A stretch of 13,302 nt of DNA from NCBI GenBank assembly GCA_031286555.1, contig JAITUD010000008.1, positions 1 through 13,302 of the forward strand. Reading direction: 5' to 3'. The position numbers and the translations under genes are program-made. The notes below the pieces were generated by a model that did no database searches, was not told the origin of the DNA, and saw only the letters and a list, made by a program, of their open reading frames with translations. Below are positions 1 to 7,055 of the stretch, in pieces. The stretch comes from Microbacterium sp. Lineage in GTDB: Bacteria > Actinomycetota > Actinomycetes > Actinomycetales > Microbacteriaceae. Within the stretch, counting starts at the first letter, position 1, and the number at the start of each line of letters is the position of its first letter.

Positions 1-948
1 CTCCCCCTGGGCTGGCTGCGACCCTGGCGGCCGATCGCCCAGTGGTACTCGGGGCAGGGGTCGCCGTACTGGGCGGCGAAGGGCATGCTCGGACTCGCGC
101 TGCCCGCCGGCCCCCCGGCGTGGCCCGCGCCCGAGCAGGAGCTGCCGATCGACCGCGGCCCGTTCGCCCGAGTGCTGCACGCGCCGGGGTGGCTCGCCGT
201 CGGCACCTCCGACGGCGTGGTGCGGGTGACCAATCACGGCACCGACCACCGTCTCGAGGGCACGCTCGAGGCGGACGGCCCGCTGTACGCGAAGCTCGGA
301 TACTCGACCGCGACCACTCCCGTGCTGCACGGACCGGGCGTGGAGGAGCCGGTGGACGGCGCAGTCGCGCTGCTGCGCGGCCTGCGCCCCAGCCACAGGT
401 CCGGGTTCGTCGTCGGCCCTGTGCGGCAGATCGATGCGGAGACGCTGATCGGGTCATCGCGGTGCGTGGCGCACTGGCCGCACGAGCGGGACTACGGGGA
501 GCCGGACATCGGTCTCTGGCATCCGACGACCGGCGCCGACGCCGGTCCCGAGATCGACACGGTGTCGGTGGTCCGCGACGGCTGGGAGGTGCGGTTCGTC
601 CGCGTGCACGGCGAGGGCACGACGCTCCGCGTCGGCGGCTGGGCGCTGACCGCGGAGGACCTCGTCGAGCACGACGGCACCTGGGCATCGGGCGCGCGGC
701 TGGCGACCAGGGTCGTGCCGCTGTCGCATCCGGCCCAGGGCGCCGGCGTGCTCTGGCAGGACGACGTCTCGCCGCTCGCAGGACGCACCGCAGTGCCCTG
801 GGTCGAGACCGCCGTGCGACCAGGGGACTGGCAGGCGTTCGGAGTGCTGCTGGGTTCGCCCGACGGAGCGCCGTCGCTCGACGGCGCGCGCATCACCTGG
901 CCGGACGGCCGCACGACCGAGATCGACCTCGATGAGGCATCCGCCTGA
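1..948 (+). CDS. DUF2264 domain-containing protein, 3' part
   Basis: The reading frame is open from the first base, so the start lies outside the window; 315 residues are visible. Near the left edge is a block reading QWYSGQGSPYWAAKGMLGLA (window residues 14-33), which matches the conserved YSG-x-x-SPYWA-x-KG segment I recall from DUF2264 proteins; the rest is a beta-rich C-terminal region. DUF2264 proteins often occur in polysaccharide-degradation loci of actinobacteria and Bacteroidetes. Their biochemical role is not firmly established, and a carbohydrate-active or lyase-like role is only inferred from context. An internal ATG at 85 is in frame but lies within the conserved block, so it is not the start. 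The alcohol dehydrogenase starts 22 bases after the stop, which suggests one transcript. Family assignment is fairly sure; function is unknown. Confidence 0.85.
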   Translation, partial: LPLGWLRPWRPIAQWYSGQGSPYWAAKGMLGLALPAGPPAWPAPEQELPIDRGPFARVLHAPGWLAVGTSDGVVRVTNHGTDHRLEGTLEADGPLYAKLGYSTATTPVLHGPGVEEPVDGAVALLRGLRPSHRSGFVVGPVRQIDAETLIGSSRCVAHWPHERDYGEPDIGLWHPTTGADAGPEIDTVSVVRDGWEVRFVRVHGEGTTLRVGGWALTAEDLVEHDGTWASGARLATRVVPLSHPAQGAGVLWQDDVSPLAGRTAVPWVETAVRPGDWQAFGVLLGSPDGAPSLDGARITWPDGRTTEIDLDEASA

Positions 949-970
949 CGGCGGCGACGAAAGGAATCCC

Positions 971-1993
971 ATGCGCGCAGTGATCATGCACGGCCCCGGC
1001 GACGTCCGCGTCGAGGACGTCCCCGAACCCACGATCGTCGACCCCACGGATGCCGTCATCCGCATCACCGCGACCTGCGTCTGCGGTTCGGACCTGTGGC
1101 CCTACCGGGGCATCGATACCCCGAAGGGCCCGCGGCGGATGGGCCACGAGTACATCGGCGTCGTCGAGCAGGTCGGCGCGGAGGTCCGCGACATCAGGAT
1201 CGGCGACTTCGTGGTCGGTTCGTTCATGGCATCCGACGGCACCTGCGAGATCTGCCGGGCGGGCTACCAGTCCCGCTGCATCCATGTCGTCGGCATGGGC
1301 TCGATCGGCACGCAGGCCGAGTACGCGCGCATCCCGTGGGCCGACGGCACGCTGGTGCGCGTGGACGGAACGCCGACGGACACGCAGGCGCGCAGTCTGC
1401 TGGCGGCATCCGATGTGCTGGGCACCGGATGGTTCGCGGCGGTCGCCGCCGAGGCGGAGCCGGGCAAGACGGTCGCCGTCGTGGGCGACGGCGCCGTGGG
1501 TCTGCTCGGTGTGCTCGCCGCGCGCGAGCTGGGCGCCGAGCGGATCATCGCGATGTCACGGCACGCCGACCGGCAGGCACTGGCGCGGCGGTTCGGCGCC
1601 ACCGACATCGTCGAGGAGCGCGGGGATGCCGGGGTCGCGCGCATCAAGGAGCTGACCGGCGGCTACGGCGCGCACTCGACCATCGAGGCGGTCGGCACGC
1701 AGGAGTCGATGCAGCAGGCGATGCGCGCCACGCGCGCCGGCGGGCACGTCGGCTTCGTCGGCGTCTCGCACGGCGTGGAGATCGACGGCCGCGAGCTGTT
1801 CTACTCCGGCGTGCATCTGCACGGCGGCCCGGCGCCGGTGCGCCGGTTCCTGCCCGCGCTGATCGACCTCATCATGACGGATGCGATCGATCCGGGCGGG
1901 GTGTTCGATCTGACGCTGCCGCTCGACGAAGCCGCCGAGGCGTACCGCGCGATGGACGAGCGTCGCGCGACGAAGGTGCTGCTGGAGCTCTGA
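971..1993 (+). CDS. Zinc-dependent alcohol dehydrogenase family protein (medium-chain dehydrogenase/reductase)
   Basis: A 340-residue MDR-superfamily oxidoreductase expected to oxidise an alcohol or polyol, or reduce a carbonyl, with NAD(P). The N-terminal GroES-like domain has the catalytic zinc Cys in CVCGSD (C38) and the GHE motif (H59, E60). The Rossmann domain has GDGAVG (172-177), and the length is usual for the family. The structural-zinc lobe has Cys92, Cys95 and Cys103, but the usual first Cys position is Asp89 (DGTCEIC), a variant that I believe occurs in one actinobacterial subgroup. ATG 971 is chosen because a GAAAGGA ribosome-binding site lies just upstream and translation then begins MRAVIMHGPGDV, typical of the family. 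An in-frame ATG at 932 would overlap the upstream gene and add 13 unrelated residues. Substrate unknown; the DUF2264 neighbour makes a sugar or sugar-alcohol possible. Confidence 0.9.
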   Translation: MRAVIMHGPGDVRVEDVPEPTIVDPTDAVIRITATCVCGSDLWPYRGIDTPKGPRRMGHEYIGVVEQVGAEVRDIRIGDFVVGSFMASDGTCEICRAGYQSRCIHVVGMGSIGTQAEYARIPWADGTLVRVDGTPTDTQARSLLAASDVLGTGWFAAVAAEAEPGKTVAVVGDGAVGLLGVLAARELGAERIIAMSRHADRQALARRFGATDIVEERGDAGVARIKELTGGYGAHSTIEAVGTQESMQQAMRATRAGGHVGFVGVSHGVEIDGRELFYSGVHLHGGPAPVRRFLPALIDLIMTDAIDPGGVFDLTLPLDEAAEAYRAMDERRATKVLLEL

Positions 1994-1995
1994 CC

Positions 1996-2376
1996 ATGGC
2001 GCGATCATTCAGTCACGGACTGCAGAAGGCGTTCGAGCCGTTCGCGCTGGCCACGTCCGGGCGCAGATGGTTCCCGCTCTACGCCACCGTGCATCACCGC
2101 GGACGCAAGAGCGGAACAGCGTTCACGACGCCCGTCGCAGTCGTCCCCTCACGCGGCCACGAGACGATCGTGATCGGACTGCCCTGGGGCAAGACCACCA
2201 ATTGGGCCCGCAACGTGGTTGCCGCAGGATTCGCGGACCTGGATTGGAAGGGCGAGGTCGTGCACACCGTCGAACCGCGCATCGTGGAAGCCTCCGAGGC
2301 GGCGGCGCTGTGCAGGTGGCCCTTCAGCGCGGTCGTGCGTCGGATGCCGGGGGCGATCGTGCTGCGCATCGGCTGA
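1996..2376 (+). CDS. Nitroreductase/deazaflavin-dependent oxidoreductase family protein (Ddn-like)
   Basis: A 126-residue protein with the HRGRKSG block (34-40), followed by TTPV (43-46) and a WGKTTNWARNVVAAG segment (63-77). Both are hallmarks of the F420H2-dependent quinone reductase/deazaflavin nitroreductase family, small split-barrel proteins that in characterised members use coenzyme F420. Length is in the usual range. The ATG lies two bases after the alcohol dehydrogenase stop, so translation is probably coupled. A partner role with the dehydrogenase is only inferred from that spacing. F420 use would require F420 biosynthesis genes elsewhere in the genome; some family members bind other cofactors. 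The gene ends 20 bases before the converging LacI-family gene with no clear terminator hairpin between them. Confidence 0.85.
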   Translation: MARSFSHGLQKAFEPFALATSGRRWFPLYATVHHRGRKSGTAFTTPVAVVPSRGHETIVIGLPWGKTTNWARNVVAAGFADLDWKGEVVHTVEPRIVEASEAAALCRWPFSAVVRRMPGAIVLRIG

Positions 2377-2396
2377 GGCGTCGGCGCGAGCCCGGA

Positions 2397-3368
2397 TCAG
2401 GCACTCGCGCGCAGCACCAGCTTCGGCGTCGCAAGGCCCGACTCTGACGCCTCGGCCCCCTCGATCGCGGCGACCAGCGCGCGCACGGCCTGCTCGCCGA
2501 GGGCGTCGAAGTCCTGGCGCACCGTACTGAGCGGTGGGCTGTAGTCCGCGGCATCCGCGACGTCGTCGAAGCCGATCACGGCGACGTCCTCGGGCACGCC
2601 GCGGCCGGTCTCGGCGAGGGCGCGCAGCGCGCCGAGCGCCATCTGGTCGTTGGCGGCGAAGATCGCGGTGGCGTCTGTCAGCCGCGCGGTCTGCGCGTGG
2701 CCGGATGCCGCGGACCAGTCCCCGCGCGCGATCTCCGGTGCCTCGACGCCTGCTGCTGCGAGCGCCTCGCGCCAGCCGCGCTCGCGCTCGGATGCCGCAT
2801 ACGAGCCGGCGGGACCGGCGAGGTGGTGCACGGCCTCGTGCCCCGCGGCGAGCAGGTGCTCGGTCGCGGCGCGGGCGCCGGCGGCGTGGTCGGTGCCGAC
2901 GATCGTGAAGCGGTCGTCGGGCGGGGAGTCCACGACGACCAGGCGGAGGCCGGCGGAGGCCGCGTCTCGGGCGAGCGCAGTGGCCTCGTTCAGCACTACC
3001 GCGCCGTCGACGCCCTGGTCGTGCAGCCGGTCGAAGGCGCGGCCGATGTCGCCGTCGGCGCCGAGGGTCACGACGGTGAGCGCGTAGCCGCGGGATGCCG
3101 CCGACTCGGCGACCGCCTGCAGCATCCGCGAGTTGCCGACGGTGGCGAGCGTCTGTGCGACCAGCCCGAGGGTGTGCGTGCGGCCGGTGCGCAGGGCGCG
3201 AGCGGCGCGGTTGGGGCGGTAGCCGAGCTCGGCCATCGCGCGCTCGACCCTCGACCGCGTCTCGGGGTCGACCTTGGGGCTGTCGTTGGCGACGCGCGAG
3301 ACGGTCTGACCTGAGACACCTGCACGGGCGGCGACCATGGCCATCGAGACGCGCTGCTGCTGCGGCAT
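2397..3368 (-). CDS. LacI-family transcriptional regulator, probable regulator of galTK
   Basis: A 323-residue DNA-binding regulator. The N-terminal helix-turn-helix reads VAARAGVSGQTVSRV (12-26), with recognition-helix residues G20, Q21 and R25, followed by a LacI hinge region (NRAARALRTGRT, 53-64). A periplasmic-binding-like effector domain follows, with the usual family blocks (FAANDQMALGALRAL and the VIGFDDVADA segment near the C-terminus). ATG 3368 is chosen because a purine-rich AAGGGGG ribosome-binding site lies about seven bases upstream on the minus strand and the HTH then begins near residue 9. The in-frame start at 3452 would add 28 unusual residues and run into the intergenic repeat. 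It is divergent from galT, with an inverted-repeat array between the two, so a role as galactose-responsive repressor of galTK and of itself is likely but inferred from position. Confidence 0.92.
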   Translation of the reverse strand: MPQQQRVSMAMVAARAGVSGQTVSRVANDSPKVDPETRSRVERAMAELGYRPNRAARALRTGRTHTLGLVAQTLATVGNSRMLQAVAESAASRGYALTVVTLGADGDIGRAFDRLHDQGVDGAVVLNEATALARDAASAGLRLVVVDSPPDDRFTIVGTDHAAGARAATEHLLAAGHEAVHHLAGPAGSYAASERERGWREALAAAGVEAPEIARGDWSAASGHAQTARLTDATAIFAANDQMALGALRALAETGRGVPEDVAVIGFDDVADAADYSPPLSTVRQDFDALGEQAVRALVAAIEGAEASESGLATPKLVLRASA

Positions 3369-3396
3369 CCGGTCCCCCTTCGTCCTCGTCCTCGGG

Positions 3397-3475
3397 ACAG
3401 CTGCACGACCGTGGAACAGTTGCACGGCCGAGACCGGGATTCCGTCGTGCACGCGTTCCCGAGTCGTGCAGGTGT
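3397..3475. repeat. Imperfect inverted repeat with four TGCACGRC half-sites, candidate operator array
   Basis: The left arm (3397-3428) and right arm (3444-3475) are 32 bases each, with a 15-base spacer; 24 of 32 positions pair when one is reverse-complemented. Each arm holds two copies of the half-site. TGCACGAC is at 3402-3409, TGCACGGC at 3421-3428, and the reverse form GTCGTGCA at 3444-3451 and 3463-3470. Copies within each arm are 19 bases apart, close to two helical turns. The span 3411-3425 is also a near-palindrome of the form GTGNAACAGTTNCAC. The array fills the space between the divergent LacI-family gene and galT, upstream of the predicted galT -35. Operator function is inferred. 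Confidence 0.6.
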
Positions 3476-3482
3476 TCTGATG

Positions 3483-3512
3483 TTGACGTTACCACGGCGC
3501 GCGGAGTACCGT
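3483..3512 (+). promoter_or_regulatory. Candidate galT promoter
   Basis: A TTGACG -35-like hexamer (3483-3488) is followed after 18 bases by TACCGT (3507-3512), which fits the loose actinobacterial -10 pattern TAnnnT. Transcription would then start at or very close to the GTG at 3519, giving a leaderless or nearly leaderless galT mRNA. It sits immediately downstream of the inverted-repeat array. The -10 match is weak. Confidence 0.35.
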
Positions 3513-3518
3513 GTTGAC

Positions 3519-4664
3519 GTGAACATTCGCACCCTGGGCGCCGGCGTCGTCGCGCGCGAGACCCGCCTCGCAGACGGCCGCGAGCTGATCTACTTCGACG
3601 ACCCCGGCACGACCCTGCCCGCCGAGCGCAGCATCGACACCCGCGACCTCGATCCGCGCCCCGAGACCGCGACCATGCGGCAGGACGCGCTCAGCGGCGA
3701 TTGGATCACCTTCGCGACCAAGCGCCAGAACCGGGTGCTGATGCCCGGCGACGACGCCGACCCGCTCGCCCCGCAGACGCCGACGAACCCCTCCGAGGTG
3801 CCGTCGCTGTACGACGTCGCGGTGTTCGAGAACCGCTCCCCGGCGTTCGGCCCCGCCCTGGCATCCGCCGTCGGCACGGCGCCCGCCGCCGCCGACCCGC
3901 CGCTCGGGCTCGACGACCTGACCACGGTCGGCATCGGCCGCACCCGCAGCAGCGTCGGCCGCTGCGAAGTGGTCTGCTTCAGCCCCGAGCACTCCGGATC
4001 GTTCGGAACGCTCTCCCCCGTCCGCGCCCGCACCGTCATCGAGGCGTGGGCCGACCGCGCTGCCGCGCTCTCGGCGCTGCCCGGCATCGAGCAGGTGTTC
4101 CCGTTCGAGAACCGCGGCGAGGCGATCGGCGTCTCGCTGCCGCATCCGCACGGCCAGATCTACTCCTACCCCTACGTGACGCCGCGCACCCAGCGACTGC
4201 TCGACGTCGCCTCGCCCGATCTGTTCGCGCGCATCCTCGACTCCGAGCAGGCGTCGTCGCGCGTCGTGCTGCAGGGCGAGCACTGGACCGCGTTCGTGCC
4301 CTTCGCCGCGCGCTGGCCGCTCGAGGTGCAGCTGATGCCGCACCGCCACGCCGCCGACTTCTCCGAACTGACCGACGCCGAGCGCGACGAGCTCGCGCCG
4401 CTGTACCTGCGGCTGCTGCGCGGCGTCGACGCGCTGTACTCGACGCCGACCCCGTACATCGCCGCCTGGCACCAGGCGCCGGTCCGCATGGGCCGCGACA
4501 CCATCCGGATGCGGCTCGAGCTGACCAGCCCGCGGCGCGGCGAGGACAAGCTGAAGTTCCTCGCCGGCTCCGAAGCGGCGATGTCCGCGTGGACCGCCGA
4601 GATCCTCCCCGAGGACGCCGCCGCGCGCCTGCGCGATGCGATCGTCTCGGTTCCCGCCCTCTGA
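3519..4664 (+). CDS. galT: Galactose-1-phosphate uridylyltransferase
   Basis: A 381-residue Leloir enzyme that exchanges UMP between UDP-glucose and galactose 1-phosphate in the cytosol. The catalytic histidine-triad-type motif HPHGQ is at 209-213, preceded by the SPEHSG block (His158, matching a zinc-ligand histidine in the E. coli enzyme); LMPHRH and the C-terminal WHQAP segment are also present. Where the E. coli enzyme has its zinc pair CxxC, this protein reads D-P-L-A (81-84), so both cysteines are missing. The start is uncertain. GTG 3519 (first residues MNIRTLGAGVV) fits the predicted leaderless promoter; an in-frame ATG at 3480 has a weak AGGTG upstream and would add 13 residues. galK follows 17 bases after the stop, so the two form an operon. 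Confidence 0.95.
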   Translation: MNIRTLGAGVVARETRLADGRELIYFDDPGTTLPAERSIDTRDLDPRPETATMRQDALSGDWITFATKRQNRVLMPGDDADPLAPQTPTNPSEVPSLYDVAVFENRSPAFGPALASAVGTAPAAADPPLGLDDLTTVGIGRTRSSVGRCEVVCFSPEHSGSFGTLSPVRARTVIEAWADRAAALSALPGIEQVFPFENRGEAIGVSLPHPHGQIYSYPYVTPRTQRLLDVASPDLFARILDSEQASSRVVLQGEHWTAFVPFAARWPLEVQLMPHRHAADFSELTDAERDELAPLYLRLLRGVDALYSTPTPYIAAWHQAPVRMGRDTIRMRLELTSPRRGEDKLKFLAGSEAAMSAWTAEILPEDAAARLRDAIVSVPAL

Positions 4665-4681
4665 GCCCTCCCGGAGACACC

Positions 4682-5860
4682 ATGACCGCACTGTCCGCCG
4701 CCCGCGACCTGCTGGTCGCCCTCACCGGTGCCGAGCCCGACGGCATCTGGTCGGCGCCCGGCCGGGTGAACCTCATCGGAGAGCACACCGACTACAACGA
4801 GGGGTACGTGCTGCCCTTCGCGATCCCGCACCGGACGTACGCCGCCGCGCGGCTGCGCGACGACGACCGCATCCGGGTCTCGTCGACGTTCGCGGACGAG
4901 CCTGTCGAGGTCGCACTCGGCGACCTGACCACGCTGTTCCCCAGCGAGGGCGACCTCCGCGTGCCGGAGTGGTCGGCGTACGCGCTGGGGGTCGCCTGGG
5001 CGCTGCGCGACCTTGATCCCTCCGCCCCCGGCATCCAGGGCGTGGAGATCGCGATCGCCTCCGACGTGCCGGTCGGCGCAGGGCTGTCCTCCTCCGCGGC
5101 GATCGAAGGGGCCGTGGCATCCGCTCTGAACGACCTGTGGAACCTCGGCCTGGATCCGGTCGCGCTCGCGCGCGCGGGGCGCAGGGCCGAGAACGAGGCG
5201 GTCGGCGCGCCGACCGGGATCATGGACCAGATGGCGTCGATGCTCGGCGTCGCCGACGCGGCGACGTTCCTGGACTGCCGCACGCTCGAGACCCAGCAGA
5301 TCCCGACCGGATTCACGGATGCCGGACTCGAGCTGCTCGTGATCGACACGCGTGTGAAGCACGCGCACTCCACCGGCGGCTACCGCGAGCGGCGGGATGC
5401 CTGCGAGCGCGGCGCCGCACTGATGGGCGTGCCCGCGCTGCGCGACGTCTCGGTCGACGACCTGCCGCGGGCGGCCGAGCTGATGGATGACGTGACCTTC
5501 CGCCGCGTGCGGCACGTCGTCACCGAGGACCAGCGCGTGCTCGACACGGTCGCCGCACTGCGGACGGACGGGCCGCGCGTGATCGGCGACCTGCTCACCG
5601 CGTCGCACGCGTCGATGCGCGACGACTTCGAGATCTCGGTCGCCGAGCTCGACACCGCCGTCGACACCGCTCTGGATGCCGGCGCACTCGGCGCCCGGAT
5701 GACCGGCGGCGGCTTCGGCGGCGCCGCGATCGCACTGGTCGCACACGCGGACGTCGTCGCGGTGACCGAGGCCGTCGAGCGCGCGTTCGCGGATGCCGGA
5801 TACCAGGCTCCGCACGTCTTCACGGTGGCGCCGTCCGAGGGCCCGCGCCGCGACGCCTGA
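4682..5860 (+). CDS. galK: Galactokinase
   Basis: A 392-residue GHMP-family kinase that phosphorylates galactose at C1 with ATP, the first committed step before GalT. The galactokinase signature GRVNLIGEHTDYN is at 27-39, the phosphate-binding loop GAGLSSSAAIE at 132-142, the catalytic Asp in GIMDQ (D182), and the third GHMP motif MTGGGFGG at 340-347. All motifs look intact and the length is usual. ATG 4682 follows a CCGGAG ribosome-binding site. It is co-transcribed with galT. No galE, galactose mutarotase or galactose transporter is within the window, so the rest of the pathway must be elsewhere. A strong hairpin follows 31 bases after the stop. Confidence 0.97.
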   Translation: MTALSAARDLLVALTGAEPDGIWSAPGRVNLIGEHTDYNEGYVLPFAIPHRTYAAARLRDDDRIRVSSTFADEPVEVALGDLTTLFPSEGDLRVPEWSAYALGVAWALRDLDPSAPGIQGVEIAIASDVPVGAGLSSSAAIEGAVASALNDLWNLGLDPVALARAGRRAENEAVGAPTGIMDQMASMLGVADAATFLDCRTLETQQIPTGFTDAGLELLVIDTRVKHAHSTGGYRERRDACERGAALMGVPALRDVSVDDLPRAAELMDDVTFRRVRHVVTEDQRVLDTVAALRTDGPRVIGDLLTASHASMRDDFEISVAELDTAVDTALDAGALGARMTGGGFGGAAIALVAHADVVAVTEAVERAFADAGYQAPHVFTVAPSEGPRRDA

Positions 5861-5891
5861 GGCCGTCGGGATCGGAGCAGAGAGCAAGGGT

Positions 5892-5930
5892 CCGTGCAGG
5901 CGCGGATGCGCGGCGTCCGCGCCTGCACGG
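5892..5930. terminator. Strong hairpin between convergent operons, likely bidirectional terminator
   Basis: A perfect 15-bp stem, CCGTGCAGGCGCGGA (5892-5906) pairing with 5916-5930, encloses a nine-base loop. There is no T-tract on either side, which is common for actinobacterial terminators. It lies between the galK stop and the converging stop of the deaminase-like gene, 18 bases from the latter, so it could serve both operons. Confidence 0.8.
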
Positions 5931-5948
5931 GCCTCCGTTCGGCAGGCG

Positions 5949-7055
5949 TCAGACCCCGGCCGCATCCAGTTCCGCGAGGACGCCCTCGACCTCACTCCGC
6001 AGCGTGGAACGCTCGGCTTCCGGCAGCCAGGACGCGTCCACGGCGCGCACGGCCATCCTGCTCAGCTGCTCGCGCGACGCGCCGATCTGCTCGTTGAGGA
6101 TGGCGTACTCGTTCGCGAGCGTGGTGGGGAACATGCCCGGATCGTCCGAGCACGGCACGACGTTCAGTCCGGCGTCGAGCATCGCCCGGATGGACGCGCG
6201 TCGCCACGGACGCCAGGACCGCCGCGACGTCGTCGACCCCACGGTGAACGTCACGCGCTCGTCGCGGACCCGAGCCACCACCTCGGGGTCCTCGAGCACG
6301 TAGTAGCCGTGATCGATGCGATCGCACCCGAGCAGGTCGAGGCAGGTGATGGTGTTCTGCGCGCTCGGGGCGTGCTCGGAGGAGTGCGCGGTGCGGTGCA
6401 GACCCGCCTGACCGGCAAGCCGGTAGGCGTCGGCGAAGCGCTCCGGCGGACCGGCGGTCTCGAGGTTGTCGAGCCCGATTCCGGCGACATACTCGTTCGG
6501 GTTGTCGACGACCTCGCGCACCCGCTCCAGCGCCTCTGCACCGCTCTTGGAGCGGTCGATGCCCTTGATCATGCGCCCCGTCATGCCGAAGTCGCGCTCC
6601 GCCATCCGGATGCCCTCGGCGTACGCCTCGACACTGCCCGTGTATCCGAGCGCCGCAAGGTGCTCAGGGACGTCGTCGAAGAACAGCTCCAAGTGCCGCG
6701 TGCCGCTGAGCCTGTGAGCGTCCTCGAACGCCTCGTAGACGATCCGGGTGAGGTCGTCCGCGTCGCGCAGCGACTGGATCACCCAGGCGGACGCCTGGAA
6801 CAGCGAGTACGACACTTCGGGCTCGCCCGCCGAGCGCCCCTGCGGCACGGGGATGACCGTGTTGCGGTACAGGGCGGGGTCCGGCGGCAGCGAGTTGATG
6901 TCGGCGAAGATCCGCTCCGGGTCTTCCGGCAGGTCGAGCTTCGCGCGCCTCGCCAGGTCGGCGAAGGTCGTCGCGCGGACGGTCCCGATCAGGTGGCAGT
7001 GCAGATCGACTTTGGGGATCCGGCGGATCCACTCCTCGGAGACGGCGGGCGTCAC
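5949..7055 (-). CDS. Adenosine-deaminase-family metal-dependent hydrolase, divergent substrate pocket
   Basis: A 368-residue TIM-barrel amidohydrolase. Seen: PKVDLHCHLIGTVR near the N-terminus (metal ligands H19, H21), HSSE (H224, E227), DHG (H249) and SDDPGMF (D304, D305). In characterised adenosine deaminases the equivalents bind zinc and carry out hydrolytic deamination. Changes are visible: the HLDG motif reads HLIG (Ile23 where mouse and E. coli enzymes have the Asp that contacts the ribose 5'-OH), HAGE reads HSSE, and the CPxSN-like stretch reads GSTTSRRS (273-280). Adenosine may therefore not be the substrate; a related purine, nucleoside or other amino-heterocycle is possible. The start is GTG at 7055, overlapping the binding-protein stop by four bases (GTGA). 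As last gene of the importer operon it probably acts on the imported compound. Confidence 0.85.
   Translation of the reverse strand: MTPAVSEEWIRRIPKVDLHCHLIGTVRATTFADLARRAKLDLPEDPERIFADINSLPPDPALYRNTVIPVPQGRSAGEPEVSYSLFQASAWVIQSLRDADDLTRIVYEAFEDAHRLSGTRHLELFFDDVPEHLAALGYTGSVEAYAEGIRMAERDFGMTGRMIKGIDRSKSGAEALERVREVVDNPNEYVAGIGLDNLETAGPPERFADAYRLAGQAGLHRTAHSSEHAPSAQNTITCLDLLGCDRIDHGYYVLEDPEVVARVRDERVTFTVGSTTSRRSWRPWRRASIRAMLDAGLNVVPCSDDPGMFPTTLANEYAILNEQIGASREQLSRMAVRAVDASWLPEAERSTLRSEVEGVLAELDAAGV

Noticed and set aside
932..970. Upstream ATG start for the alcohol dehydrogenase
   Set aside because: It would overlap the DUF2264 gene and add residues not typical of the family; the ATG at 971 has the better ribosome-binding site.
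2377..2396. Terminator between the convergent Ddn-like and LacI-family genes
   Set aside because: Only 20 bases, and no stem longer than a few base pairs was found.
2149..3495. A 448-residue minus-strand frame overlapping the first LacI-family gene
   Set aside because: It is a shifted frame of the LacI-family gene, with Arg-rich low-complexity protein and no motif.
5924..5930. TGCACGG in the terminator stem resembling a galT operator half-site
   Set aside because: A seven-base match inside a perfect hairpin stem; coincidence is likely in GC-rich DNA and the spacing pattern of the operator array is absent.
4172..5995. A 607-residue open frame on the minus strand opposite galK and part of galT
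   Set aside because: It is antisense to clear galT and galK motifs, low in family-like character and rich in Arg/Gly/Val. It is a by-product of high third-position GC.
6251..6300. A possible frameshift in the deaminase-like gene, suggested by the unusual GSTTSRRSWRPWRR stretch
   Set aside because: The frame continues directly into the intact SDDPGMF motif and the rest of the family pattern, so divergence is more likely than a frameshift.
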